A stretch of 64,000 nt of DNA from Bacilli bacterium. GTDB lineage: Bacteria > Bacillota_I > Bacilli_A > RF39 > UBA660. The notes under the pieces were generated by a model, which worked only from the letters and a program-made list of their open reading frames with translations, did not search any database and was not told the origin of the DNA. The DNA lies in assembly GCA_017612805.1 (NCBI GenBank), contig JAGAFD010000007.1, positions 1 through 64,000 on the forward strand, given 5' to 3'. Of this stretch, positions 1 to 7,966 are shown in pieces; the first letter of the stretch is position 1; the number at the start of each line of letters is the position of its first letter. A program made the position numbers and the translations under genes.

Positions 1-57
1 ACGTGGACAAAATGTGGACAAATGGCAATTTTCGGTCAATTTTCACGTGGACAAAAT
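1..57. repeat. Short direct repeats at the left edge, possibly a mobile-element end
   Basis: The 13-mer ACGTGGACAAAAT occurs exactly at 1-13 and 45-57. A related GTGGACAAAT lies at 14-23, and CAATTTT is repeated at 27-32/38-43. Clustered short repeats of this sort are known at the ends of IS21-family elements, but no transposase is visible and the block is cut by the window edge. The identity is a guess; only the repeats are seen. Confidence 0.35.
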
Positions 58-81
58 CCTCGCAAACCCTTATATTTCCTA

Positions 82-2577
82 CTACTTACCACAACATTGT
101 TTGTATTTTTTCCCTGAGCCACATGGACATGGATCATTTCTTCCAATCTTTTTAACTCTTTTTGGAGCAGATTTTACTTTTTCTTTTCCATCATTAGCTT
201 CACCTTTGATAGTTTGTTCTCTTTCAACATTTAAAGTGATAGTTGTACGCATTAAGCTTACGGCGATTTTTTCATCAATATCATCTAATAATTGTTCAAA
301 TAGTTCATAACCTTCCATTGTATAAGCTTGTAATGGATTAGTTTGTCCATAACCACGAAGTCCAATACCTTCTCTTAGGTGTTCCATCGTACTAATATGG
401 TCTACCCAACAAGTATCGATTACTCTTAAAGCAACAGCTTTTTCAAATTCATCTTTAACTTCTTGTGGAATATCTTTTAATTTGTTATCGTAATCATTTA
501 CAACAATATCATAAACATAATCAGCAACTTGATCGTCTTTCATATCTTTAATCATATTATAATCAGCACGATTATCTCTAACTAAGTTAGTATTTAAATA
601 CTCAATGATTTCTTGGCGATCATTTTCTGTTAAATAACCTTCTGGTGCAATATGGTTTTCACAAATAATTTCAGCCATATTTCTGAAAGTATTTAATACT
701 GTTTCATGAATTGAATCTTGATCTAAAATATCATTTCTTCTCGCGTAAATTAATTCTCTTTGTTGGTTAACAACATTATCATAATCTAGTAAGTTTTTAC
801 GAGAATCGAAGTTATTACCTTCAACTTTCTTTTGAGCTGTTTCTACACTTCTTGTAAATGTTTTAGAACGAATTGATTGATCTTCTTTAATACCAGCATA
901 TTCAAGCATACCTTTAATTTTATCAGTACCAAACTTACGCATTAAATCATCTTCAAATGATACGAAGAATTGAGACATACCTGGATCACCTTGACGACCA
1001 GAACGTCCACGTAATTGGTTATCAATACGACGTGATTCATGTCTTTCAGTACCTAATACTACTAAACCACCTAGTTCTTTAACACCTTCACCTAATTTAA
1101 TGTCGGTACCACGACCAGCCATGTTAGTAGCAATTGTAATAGCATTCTTTTCACCAGCATGAGCAATAATTTCAGCTTCACGTTCATGGTTCTTCGCATT
1201 TAATACTTCATGTTTTAAATGCTCTTTAGTAAGTAAGCTACTTAAATATTCATTGGCTTCTACCGAAATAGTACCAACTAAAATTGGTCTTCCAGTAGCA
1301 TGAATTTCTTTAATACATTTAATAATAGCTTGATATTTACCTTTAAGATTTGAATATAATAAATCTGGTAAATCTTCACGAATAACTGGTTTATTGGTAG
1401 GAATTTGAATTACATACATATTATAAATATTTCTGAATTCTTCTTCTTCAGTTTTAGCAGTACCAGTCATACCAGATAACTTTTTATACATACGGAATAA
1501 ATTTTGGAAGGTAATTGTTGCTAAAGTTTTAGTTTCTTCATTAATTGGAACGCCTTCTTTAGCTTCAATTGCTTGATGTAGTCCATCACTATATTGTCTT
1601 CCTTGCATTAAACGACCAGTAAATGGATCAACAATAATAATTTCTTGATTTTCATTAATTACATAATCAATATCTTTTTTAAATCCATAGTTAGCTTTTA
1701 ATGCTTGATTAATATGATGAACTAATACGGAATTGTTCATATCATATAGATTATCTAAATGGAAGATTGATTCTATTTTCTTACTTCCCTCTTCAGTTAA
1801 TGAAACACCTTTAACTTTTTCATCAACAGTATAGTCTTCAGTTTCTTTTAGTCTTTTTACAGCACGATCAGCATCAATATATAGATTAGCTGAATTCATT
1901 TTGCCACCACTAATAATTAATGGAGTTCTTGCTTCATCAATTAAAATTGAGTCTACTTCATCGACAATACAGAAATTTAATGGACGTTGACAACGATCTT
2001 CTTTTCTTACTACCATATTATCTCTTAAGTAATCGAAACCTACTTCATTGTTTGTTGAATATAATACATCACAATCATAAGCAGCTTTCTTTTCTTGTGG
2101 AGATAAATCTCTTAAGTTTAAACCAACCGTTAAACCTAAGAAACGGTAAATATTACCCATCCATTCTGAGTCACGTTTTGCTAAGAATTCATTAACAGTA
2201 ATAATATGTACTCCTTCACCAGTTAAAGCATTTAAGTAAGTAGGCATTGTTTCAGTTAATGTTTTACCTTCACCAGTTTTCATTTCAGCAATGTTACCAT
2301 AATGAATTGCTAAACCACCTAAAATTTGTACATAATATGGTTTTTCACCAATAACACGTGATGCAGCTTCTCTAACAGTAGCAAAAGCATCAACAACGAT
2401 ATCTTCAATATTACCGCCTTCACTTAAATATTTTTTAAATTCTTCGGTTTTATTTTTTAATTCATCGTCACTTAATGCTTGATATTCTTCATCTTTTGCA
2501 ACAATCTTATCAGCTATCTTTTCAAATCTTTTTAATTCTTTATATTCAGAGTCTAATAGTTTTCTAAAAAATCCCAT
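82..2577 (-). CDS. secA: Preprotein translocase ATPase SecA
   Basis: SecA is the motor ATPase that pushes unfolded preproteins through SecYEG at the membrane. The protein has the expected length of about 831 residues. It shows the Walker A segment MKTGEGKT, the DEVDSILIDEARTPL helicase region, the GRGTDIKLG and QLRGRSGRQGDPG helicase motifs, and a C-terminal SEC-C zinc motif (CPCGSGKKYKQCCG) that normally binds zinc and SecB or ribosomes. The ATG at 2577 is chosen over an upstream ATG because GGAGG lies 9 nt before it. It is downstream of hpf in the same direction, as in many Firmicutes, but the hpf terminator separates the two. Confidence 0.97.
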   Translation of the reverse strand: MGFFRKLLDSEYKELKRFEKIADKIVAKDEEYQALSDDELKNKTEEFKKYLSEGGNIEDIVVDAFATVREAASRVIGEKPYYVQILGGLAIHYGNIAEMKTGEGKTLTETMPTYLNALTGEGVHIITVNEFLAKRDSEWMGNIYRFLGLTVGLNLRDLSPQEKKAAYDCDVLYSTNNEVGFDYLRDNMVVRKEDRCQRPLNFCIVDEVDSILIDEARTPLIISGGKMNSANLYIDADRAVKRLKETEDYTVDEKVKGVSLTEEGSKKIESIFHLDNLYDMNNSVLVHHINQALKANYGFKKDIDYVINENQEIIIVDPFTGRLMQGRQYSDGLHQAIEAKEGVPINEETKTLATITFQNLFRMYKKLSGMTGTAKTEEEEFRNIYNMYVIQIPTNKPVIREDLPDLLYSNLKGKYQAIIKCIKEIHATGRPILVGTISVEANEYLSSLLTKEHLKHEVLNAKNHEREAEIIAHAGEKNAITIATNMAGRGTDIKLGEGVKELGGLVVLGTERHESRRIDNQLRGRSGRQGDPGMSQFFVSFEDDLMRKFGTDKIKGMLEYAGIKEDQSIRSKTFTRSVETAQKKVEGNNFDSRKNLLDYDNVVNQQRELIYARRNDILDQDSIHETVLNTFRNMAEIICENHIAPEGYLTENDRQEIIEYLNTNLVRDNRADYNMIKDMKDDQVADYVYDIVVNDYDNKLKDIPQEVKDEFEKAVALRVIDTCWVDHISTMEHLREGIGLRGYGQTNPLQAYTMEGYELFEQLLDDIDEKIAVSLMRTTITLNVEREQTIKGEANDGKEKVKSAPKRVKKIGRNDPCPCGSGKKYKQCCGK

Positions 2578-2615
2578 CTTGTAATTCCTCCATAACAATA
2601 TTTATTGTATCAAAA

Positions 2616-2650
2616 AACTAAAAAAAATAGAAGTAAAACTTCTATTTAAC
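2616..2650 (-). terminator. Intrinsic terminator of hpf
   Basis: Arms AAATAGAAGT (2625-2634) and ACTTCTATTT (2638-2647) form a 10-bp stem with a 3-nt loop. On the minus strand it is followed by a T-rich run. The hpf stop codon lies inside the stem. Confidence 0.8.
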
Positions 2651-3169
2651 ATTAATAATTCCGTATCCACCATTTTTTCTTTGATATAAAACTGATACAC
2701 ATTCTTCATCAATGTTTTTAAATACAAAGAAATCATGATTTAATAATTCCATTTGAAGAATAGCTTCTTCTTCATCCATTGGTTTCATTTCAATGTTTTT
2801 TCTTTTTAAAATAGCTGCATTATTTTCTTCTTCAGGTTTTTCTTCAATTTCAAAATGAAATTCAATTAAATTATCATATTTAGTTGTTAATCTGGTTTTA
2901 TTTTTTCTGATTTGTCTTTCCAACTTATCTATTACTAAATCACAAGCTGCATATAAATCTTTATGTGATTCTTCAGCTCTTAAAGTAAAGATTTTAGTTG
3001 GAACAGTAACTTCAATTATTTGTTCATTATTTCTAACACGAATTATTACTGATGCAGTAATGTCTTCTGGATTTTCAAAATAACGATCTAATCTAGTTAA
3101 CTTTCCTTCAATATATTCTCTTATTGCTTTTGTAACCTCAATTTTGTCGCCACGAATATTGCTTTTCAA
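2642..3169 (-). CDS. hpf: Long-form ribosome hibernation promoting factor
   Basis: Long HPF binds 30S subunits in slow growth and dimerises 70S ribosomes into inactive 100S particles. The N-terminal half (about residues 1-100) is the HPF/RaiA domain starting LKSNIRGDKIEVTKAI. After an acidic linker, the C-terminal domain (about 120-175) carries the dimerisation segment, including KPMDEEEAILQMELLNHDFF and a final GGYGIINVK. The start is read as TTG at 3169: GGAGG stands 9 nt upstream and the protein then begins exactly where family members do. An ATG 42 nt upstream would add an unlikely extension that contains the ribosome binding site. A promoter precedes it and a terminator overlaps its stop. 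Confidence 0.94.
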   Translation of the reverse strand: MKSNIRGDKIEVTKAIREYIEGKLTRLDRYFENPEDITASVIIRVRNNEQIIEVTVPTKIFTLRAEESHKDLYAACDLVIDKLERQIRKNKTRLTTKYDNLIEFHFEIEEKPEEENNAAILKRKNIEMKPMDEEEAILQMELLNHDFFVFKNIDEECVSVLYQRKNGGYGIINVK

Positions 3170-3200
3170 TTTAATCAACCTCCATAACATTCGTAATTTA

Positions 3201-3229
3201 ATTATACTCAAGTTTTTTTATTAATTCAA
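3201..3229 (-). promoter_or_regulatory. Sigma-A-type promoter of hpf
   Basis: On the minus strand TTGAAT (3224-3229) and TATAAT (3201-3206) are separated by 17 nt, about 35 nt upstream of the TTG start of hpf. Confidence 0.75.
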
Positions 3230-3233
3230 TAAC

Positions 3234-3258
3234 AAAAAAATAACTACTAAGCAGTAGT
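3234..3258 (-). terminator. Intrinsic terminator of the cold-shock gene
   Basis: ACTACT (3243-3248) pairs with AGTAGT (3253-3258) around a 4-nt loop, followed on the minus strand by a T run. The csp stop codon lies in the hairpin. Confidence 0.65.
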
Positions 3259-3459
3259 CATTCTGATTGACATTACATCAATCGCTTGTAAACCTTTTTG
3301 TGTTTCCACAAGTCTAAAATCAACAATGTCTCCTTCATTCAACGTCTTGTAACCTTCGCAGTTAATTGCTGAGTAATGAACAAAGATATCATCTAAGTCA
3401 CTACATTCGATGAAACCATAGCCTTTAGAATTGTTAAACCACTTCACTTTTCCTCGCAA
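3247..3459 (-). CDS. Cold-shock-domain RNA chaperone (CspA/CspB family)
   Basis: This is a single cold-shock domain of 70 residues, the normal size. It shows both nucleic-acid-binding motifs, KGYGFI (RNP1) and IFVHYS (RNP2). Such proteins melt RNA secondary structure at low temperature and in stationary phase. I read the start as TTG at 3459, which gives the canonical beginning (M)[14 protein letters not shown] lies about 4-6 nt upstream, and the ATG at 3471 sits inside that ribosome binding site. A hairpin-containing leader lies upstream and the neighbouring gene, agrB, is divergent. Confidence 0.93.
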   Translation of the reverse strand: MRGKVKWFNNSKGYGFIECSDLDDIFVHYSAINCEGYKTLNEGDIVDFRLVETQKGLQAIDVMSIRMTTA

Positions 3460-3484
3460 GGGACACCTCATTTCTAATTCTTAA

Positions 3485-3532
3485 ATTGTATTGGACAAGA
3501 TGTGCGCATTTTTTTGCCCGCAACAATACAAT
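3485..3532 (-). promoter_or_regulatory. Structured 5' leader of the cold-shock gene
   Basis: Arms ATTGTATTG (3485-3493) and CAATACAAT (3524-3532) form a perfect 9-bp stem. An inner TGCG/CGCA pairing (3503-3506 with 3519-3522) stacks above an asymmetric bulge. It lies about 25 nt upstream of the csp start on the transcribed minus strand. Cold-shock genes are often controlled through temperature-sensitive leader structures; that role is inferred here. Confidence 0.5.
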
Positions 3533-3562
3533 AATATCAAAAAAATATTTTTTAGCGATTTT

Positions 3563-3646
3563 TGATGTCTAAAATATCACTTTTAATGTCTAAAAATATT
3601 ATTCAGAAAAGATTAGAATATTTTTCGACTTTTTTAGACATTAAAA
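3563..3646 (+). promoter_or_regulatory. Putative AgrA/LytTR binding repeats upstream of agrB
   Basis: Nine-base repeats TGATGTCTA (3563-3571) and TAATGTCTA (3584-3592) are spaced exactly 21 bp apart, about two helical turns. That matches the imperfect 9-bp repeats with 12-13 bp spacer bound by LytTR-domain regulators such as AgrA. A third, inverted copy follows: 3631-3646 is the exact reverse complement of 3581-3596 (TTTTAATGTCTAAAAA). A TAGAAT at 3614-3619 is a possible -10, which would place the second box over the -35 position. The locus encodes a LytTR regulator, which supports this reading. Confidence 0.6.
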
Positions 3647-3715
3647 ATCCCCTTTCATTGCCCTAATAATCACAAAAAGCTTTTTAAAAATAAGATGTTA
3701 CCAAGAGGTAGCAAA

Positions 3716-4306
3716 ATGGTTTATAAAGCGTATATTAATTTAGTAATGAAGGTTGTGGATAAACTAGATTTTATACACAACAAGAAAAAAGTCAAAAAGT
3801 TTTTTATGTATTTTTATTATACCGTTACTAAGTTGATAGTTGTTTTAATAGTTAATTACTTAATTAAAACCTTTAAAGAAGCATTAATCCTCGCAATAAC
3901 ATTTATGTTATTAAGACAATTTGCAACAGGAATCCATTGCAACAAAAATTATCAATGTTGGATTTTAACTCTTACGGTATTTATTTTATTACCGATATTA
4001 ATTAAACATTTTGATTTAAATAACTTACTATATTTAATAAGCTATCCAATATTTATTATTAATTATTTATTATTTGCGCCTAACGATACTTATAAACATC
4101 CTTTTACCAATAAAGTTAAAAGAGTTATTTATAAAGTTGTAGGCGTAATAATAGTTACTATTTTTTATGCATATTCAATTAATAATATAAACTATGTAAC
4201 AGAAGCAATGTTTTATAGCAGCTTAGTTACATTAATATCATTTCATCCAATAACATACATTGTTTTTAAACAAAGCTATTATAATTATCACTTGATAAAA
4301 AAATAA
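3716..4306 (+). CDS. agrB: AgrB-type membrane peptidase, processes the autoinducer peptide
   Basis: AgrB is a membrane cysteine endopeptidase that cuts the C-terminal tail from AgrD and closes the (thio)lactone ring. The 196-residue protein is hydrophobic with several membrane segments. It has the catalytic pair in the motif GIHCNKNYQCW: His74 and Cys81, 7 residues apart as in Staphylococcus aureus AgrB (His77, Cys84). It also has the family signature APNDTYKHP. The ATG at 3716 is preferred because AGAGGT stands about 6 nt upstream. The gene is followed 18 nt later by the tiny agrD and both end at a shared terminator. agrC and agrA lie convergently downstream. Confidence 0.9.
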   Translation: MVYKAYINLVMKVVDKLDFIHNKKKVKKFFMYFYYTVTKLIVVLIVNYLIKTFKEALILAITFMLLRQFATGIHCNKNYQCWILTLTVFILLPILIKHFDLNNLLYLISYPIFIINYLLFAPNDTYKHPFTNKVKRVIYKVVGVIIVTIFYAYSINNINYVTEAMFYSSLVTLISFHPITYIVFKQSYYNYHLIKK

Positions 4307-4324
4307 AAAGAAAGGAGATTTGCC

Positions 4325-4375
4325 ATGAGATCTAACATTATTTCATTCTGGTGGTTTGATCCAGAAGAAGAATAA
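4325..4375 (+). CDS. agrD: Minimal AgrD-like autoinducing peptide precursor, 16 residues
   Basis: A strong AAAGGAG sits 7 nt before an ATG that opens a 16-codon frame, MRSNIISFWWFDPEEE. It follows agrB directly and ends just before a terminator. The layout mirrors AgrD: a short exocyclic tail (NII), a five-residue SFWWF matching the Ser/Cys-x-x-x-hydrophobic lactone rings of known peptides, then an acidic Pro-containing tail (DPEEE) like the conserved DEPEVPEE recognition tail. The N-terminal amphipathic leader of about 20 residues found in usual AgrDs is absent. It cannot be added, because the in-frame codons back to the agrB stop at 4304-4306 contain no start. The lactone would be Ser-based. 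Function is inferred from context and motif. Confidence 0.75.
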   Translation: MRSNIISFWWFDPEEE

Positions 4376-4404
4376 AAAAGTAAGCTTAATGCTTACTTTT
4401 TTTC
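4374..4404. terminator. Bidirectional terminator between agrBD and agrC
   Basis: GTAAGC (4380-4385) pairs with GCTTAC (4391-4396) around TTAAT, flanked by an A run on the left and a T run on the right. It can terminate both converging transcripts. The agrC stop codon lies in the loop. Confidence 0.85.
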
Positions 4405-5651
4405 TTAGGTATATATATAGTTACTTTAAATAAATCATTTATAATAGATGCTTTGATTTTTAAAACCGCATTACTAAAAATTGAGTACAACCCATAACCA
4501 CTATCACGATTTTTTGTAGAATAGTTTTGAACACCTAGTTTCTCCATATCAATATCATTTCTAAAATTATTTACCACATCGATATATTGACTATGTTCAT
4601 CTTCATAAAAATTTATTAAAACAATACCATCATCTTTCGGAACTGCTTCAACAGCATTAGTTAAGACGTTACCAAGTATTTTATATAAATAAAGATAATC
4701 TCCTTGATTAATATTCAGTTCTTTTTTTGATAATTTATTATTGATAATTACATTGTATTTCCGATCATTTGTAAGTGTTAAAACATTGCTAAATAAATGT
4801 ACTAGTGAAGATGGTAATTCTTCAAAATAATCAATATAGTACATATCTTTATTATAGTTATCCAATAACTTATTAATTATTTGATCAGTCTTTTTATTAC
4901 CAACTTCTTTTATTAATAAAAGATCATATTTCAAATTATGATTATATCTTTTGAAATCATGTAAATATCGCATTACTTCATCATTCTTAATTTTTAAATT
5001 ATTAATTTCTAGTTTTTCTTTGTTACTCATTCTAAGTTGCCTTATATATACATATAATCCAAAAAAGATAAATAATAAAAGAATTACAAATAAAAAGTAA
5101 ACATTATAATAACGATTGTATGTTGCAATAAAGTTTAAACTACCTACCGCAATAAATAACAAAATGATTGATATTAAAAAGATGATTGAAAAATTAGTGT
5201 TTAAATCTTTTTTAACAATCTTTCTAATTATATAAACAATATTATTCATGATTATTAAAATAAAAGTTGAAGTTAATTTTAAAACTAAGTATTCAAAATC
5301 GTTTAAATCTCCCACTTTTAATAATAATCCAAAAATAATACCTAAAAAGATTTCAGTTATTATTACTATTATGAATTCTTTAAAATATGCTAAAATTGAT
5401 TCCTTTAATTTTAAACTTGATGTTATATAAATAAGGGTAATAGATGAAGTTATCACGATAAAGTTTTTAACTAATAACATATTTAAATAATCAGCAAAGG
5501 ATATACCAATTATAAACAAAATAAAGATAACTATATTTCTTTTATTATTTATAAAACGGTAATTAGAAAGCCGCTGTAACGCAGATATAATGCATTCATA
5601 GGTAAATAACATAATACCAAAATGAAGAATATGATATAACACACTATTCAT
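4386..5651 (-). CDS. agrC: AgrC-type membrane sensor histidine kinase
   Basis: This is the sensor for the agr peptide. The first 205 residues or so form several membrane segments. Next come a coiled linker and a histidine phosphoacceptor region with HDFKRYNHNL (His about 231). The C-terminal GHKL ATPase domain shows the N box NVLTNAVEAV and the G box GYGLYS, ending in a basic KKKSKH. This is the layout of AgrC/HPK10 kinases. Its start overlaps the 3' end of the upstream regulator gene, so the two are co-transcribed and probably translationally coupled. The ATG at 5651 is likely; an upstream ATG (5660) and a TTG (5657) also lie close to GAGG, so the start is uncertain by up to 3 codons. Confidence 0.9.
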   Translation of the reverse strand: MNSVLYHILHFGIMLFTYECIISALQRLSNYRFINNKRNIVIFILFIIGISFADYLNMLLVKNFIVITSSITLIYITSSLKLKESILAYFKEFIIVIITEIFLGIIFGLLLKVGDLNDFEYLVLKLTSTFILIIMNNIVYIIRKIVKKDLNTNFSIIFLISIILLFIAVGSLNFIATYNRYYNVYFLFVILLLFIFFGLYVYIRQLRMSNKEKLEINNLKIKNDEVMRYLHDFKRYNHNLKYDLLLIKEVGNKKTDQIINKLLDNYNKDMYYIDYFEELPSSLVHLFSNVLTLTNDRKYNVIINNKLSKKELNINQGDYLYLYKILGNVLTNAVEAVPKDDGIVLINFYEDEHSQYIDVVNNFRNDIDMEKLGVQNYSTKNRDSGYGLYSIFSNAVLKIKASIINDLFKVTIYIPKKKSKH

Positions 5652-6354
5652 AATCAACATTGCCTCGATATTTCTTTGATAATAAGTCTACTTTTATACC
5701 ATTATCTAACAAGAAATAATTTTTTGACCAATAATAGTTATTAACTCGATTCTTATTAACAATACATGCACGATGAACTTGTGCAAAGCGTTTATCAAGT
5801 AATTTAGATGCATCAGTTAAAGAAATGGGCAAAGAGAAGCGATTCGTATCAGTGACGATATATATCTTTCTTTCATTAGTATCACGATAAATATATAAAA
5901 TATTTTTATAAGAAATATGTAAATCAATATCACGATTTGAATATAAGAAGAAGCCGGTATCAAAGCCTTTATTAATAATTAATTTAATATCATTAATTAA
6001 CTTGGTTTCAAAACCTGGTATTTTATCTATAAAATCAGAAACATTAAAAATATTGCGATATACTGTTTCAAATAAACCATCATGACTAGTAATCATAATA
6101 ATATTACTATAAATATCATGTTGCCTTATTTGATAAGCAATATCTATTCCTGATTTATTTCCAGGTAGTTCAATATCTAATATATAGACTTTATTAATAG
6201 TTTGATTATTAATCAACGATAATAATTCTTCATCAAACTTAGTGAAGAAATGAAAATTTATATCATAATTATAATCTATGGTTCCGGTTAATATTGCACT
6301 TCTAATACGCTGTACTACTTCGCTATTGTCTTCAACTATAATAAAATCTAACAT
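5644..6354 (-). CDS. agrA: AgrA-type response regulator (REC-LytTR)
   Basis: This is the cytoplasmic partner of the AgrC-type kinase. Residues 1 to about 125 form a receiver domain with acidic residues VEDN near the start and the phosphoacceptor Asp60 in YILDIELPG. Residues of about 135-232 form a LytTR DNA-binding domain (FAQVHRACIVNKNRV is typical). Such regulators bind paired 9-bp repeats, and matching repeats lie upstream of agrB. AAGGAG lies 7 nt before the ATG. The order agrA-agrC on one strand and agrB-agrD on the other, converging, differs from the single agrBDCA operon of staphylococci. Confidence 0.92.
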   Translation of the reverse strand: MLDFIIVEDNSEVVQRIRSAILTGTIDYNYDINFHFFTKFDEELLSLINNQTINKVYILDIELPGNKSGIDIAYQIRQHDIYSNIIMITSHDGLFETVYRNIFNVSDFIDKIPGFETKLINDIKLIINKGFDTGFFLYSNRDIDLHISYKNILYIYRDTNERKIYIVTDTNRFSLPISLTDASKLLDKRFAQVHRACIVNKNRVNNYYWSKNYFLLDNGIKVDLLSKKYRGNVDYE

Positions 6355-6412
6355 TGGACTCTCCTTAATATTTGTTTGCTATTTGCAATTTTATCATAAT
6401 CAAGTTATTTAT

Positions 6413-6441
6413 ACAATAAAAAAACTATATAAAAATATAGT
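6413..6441 (-). terminator. Intrinsic terminator of spoIIQ
   Basis: ACTATAT (6424-6430) pairs with ATATAGT (6435-6441) around a 4-nt loop, followed on the minus strand by a T run. It overlaps the last base of the spoIIQ stop codon. Confidence 0.75.
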
Positions 6442-7052
6442 TAATTATTTAAATCTAATGTATAAAAATTATTTGGATCAACTAAGTTACCATTAATTGA
6501 TACTTCATATATCAAACTATAGTTATTAGAATCAATTTTATTAATTGCACTATCACCTAAGATATCACCGGTATTAACATTATCTCCAATACTATAAACA
6601 ATGTTATCAACGGAATAATAAATACTTAAAATATTGTTACCATGATCGATAGTTATTACATTACCTAATAATTCATCACTTTCAATACTTTTAACGGATC
6701 CATCTAAAGTAATATAGATTTTAAATGATTCGTTACTTTGATAAGTATATCCTTTTGAAGGCATATAAGTGTTATCATAAATAATTAGTGATTCTTCTTG
6801 ATCTTTAGCTTCACTATCTTTACTATAAAACTTATTTACTAGTGATATATTATCATCAACCGGTTTTCTAATCCACTTATTTTCTTCAAATACTGGTAAA
6901 ACTTCTTCTTTAATAATGTTGGTATCTTGATATTCCAATTTTACATCACCAGATACATTTTTAGAAATAATCCCACAGCAAACTACGATAATTGCTAATA
7001 CAAAGGTGTATAAAGATGGTAACACATATTTTTTTAATTTTCTTTTTCTCAT
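6441..7052 (-). CDS. spoIIQ: SpoIIQ-like forespore protein with degenerate LytM/M23 domain
   Basis: SpoIIQ sits in the forespore membrane and docks with SpoIIIAH across the engulfing septum. The 203-residue protein has a basic N-terminus, one membrane segment (about 10-28), a linker, and a LytM-like fold recognisable from ITIDHGNNILSIYY, SIGDNVNTGDILG and the final NGNLVDPNNFY. The metal-binding HxH of active M23 peptidases is replaced (SLIYEV), so it should be non-catalytic, as SpoIIQ is thought to be. GGAGATGAATT precedes the ATG. It lies next to spoIID, the B. subtilis arrangement, which is the main support for the name. Confidence 0.8.
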   Translation of the reverse strand: MRKRKLKKYVLPSLYTFVLAIIVVCCGIISKNVSGDVKLEYQDTNIIKEEVLPVFEENKWIRKPVDDNISLVNKFYSKDSEAKDQEESLIIYDNTYMPSKGYTYQSNESFKIYITLDGSVKSIESDELLGNVITIDHGNNILSIYYSVDNIVYSIGDNVNTGDILGDSAINKIDSNNYSLIYEVSINGNLVDPNNFYTLDLNN

Positions 7053-7093
7053 AATTCATCTCCCTATTAGGAGTGTGGATTATTTTTATTATT

Positions 7094-7966
7094 TTATACA
7101 TTATAATCTTTCAAAGTAATATTTTGATAAAAGTATTTAATAATATCTTGGTATGAATAACCTTGGTTTGCTAAATAGTTAGCTCCATTTTGACTTAAAC
7201 CTACGCCATGACCATAACCATAAGTTGTTATTAATATTTCATTATTATTTTTACTGATATCAAAAGAAGCACTTTTTAAATTTAAAATTTTTCGAATATT
7301 AATGCCACTAAATTCATGATCATCAATAATCACTTTTGATACATAGTTTTGTTCATCTTTAACAATCTTAATATTATTAATAGAATTAATATTTAATAAT
7401 GATTTAAAATCACTCTCATTAAAATTATAATTGTGGATAAAGTTTTTATTATCCACATCAAAAGATGTATCAACTGGTTTAATATAATCATAAGATTCAT
7501 TAAATACGGAAATAGCGTCTTCCGTAGAACCATTTGATAAAGAAAAGTAATATGCTTTTATTAAGTTATTTTGATAATAGATACATATGTTACCAGTAGC
7601 ATTAACAGCATCTTTTATTTTTTGATAGTAAATATCATATTTATCTTGCCACTTCTTATGCATATCTTCTTCCGTAATATAAGCTTGATCACCAAGCGTT
7701 ACATACCCTTTATGTTCCATTTGATATAGCGCAAATGTTCTTGCAACAACGCTTTGGGCTTTTAAAGCTTCTTCATGAAAAAGTGCTGGCATTTCAGCTG
7801 CCACTACGCCAATTACATAATCATTTAATGGCATCTTTTTTTCATAATCTTTTAAATATATTTCTTTTTCAACCAAATAAAAATTAGTTTCTTTAGATTT
7901 AAAAAAACTAATTACTGCAAACGGACTTAAAACTACAACTACTAATAAAAGTAATTTGTTTCTCAT
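7094..7966 (-). CDS. spoIID: Stage II sporulation protein D, lytic transglycosylase
   Basis: SpoIID cleaves peptidoglycan glycan strands during engulfment. A signal anchor (about 3-22) is followed by the SpoIID/LytB domain. VVAAEMPALFHEEALKAQS carries the catalytic glutamate (Glu58), and the conserved C-terminal GYGHGVGLSQNGAN motif is present near residues 250-263. Its start overlaps the stop of the upstream DUF1146 gene (ATGA), so the pair is translationally coupled. Together with spoIIQ just downstream it forms an engulfment module. Confidence 0.93.
   Translation of the reverse strand: MRNKLLLLVVVVLSPFAVISFFKSKETNFYLVEKEIYLKDYEKKMPLNDYVIGVVAAEMPALFHEEALKAQSVVARTFALYQMEHKGYVTLGDQAYITEEDMHKKWQDKYDIYYQKIKDAVNATGNICIYYQNNLIKAYYFSLSNGSTEDAISVFNESYDYIKPVDTSFDVDNKNFIHNYNFNESDFKSLLNINSINNIKIVKDEQNYVSKVIIDDHEFSGINIRKILNLKSASFDISKNNNEILITTYGYGHGVGLSQNGANYLANQGYSYQDIIKYFYQNITLKDYNV

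Noticed and set aside
14-310. Plus-strand open frame at the left edge
   Set aside because: It is antisense to the secA 3' end and shows no family similarity.
3695-3715. Upstream ATG for agrB
   Set aside because: The ribosome binding site AGAGGT lies after it and fits the ATG at 3716.
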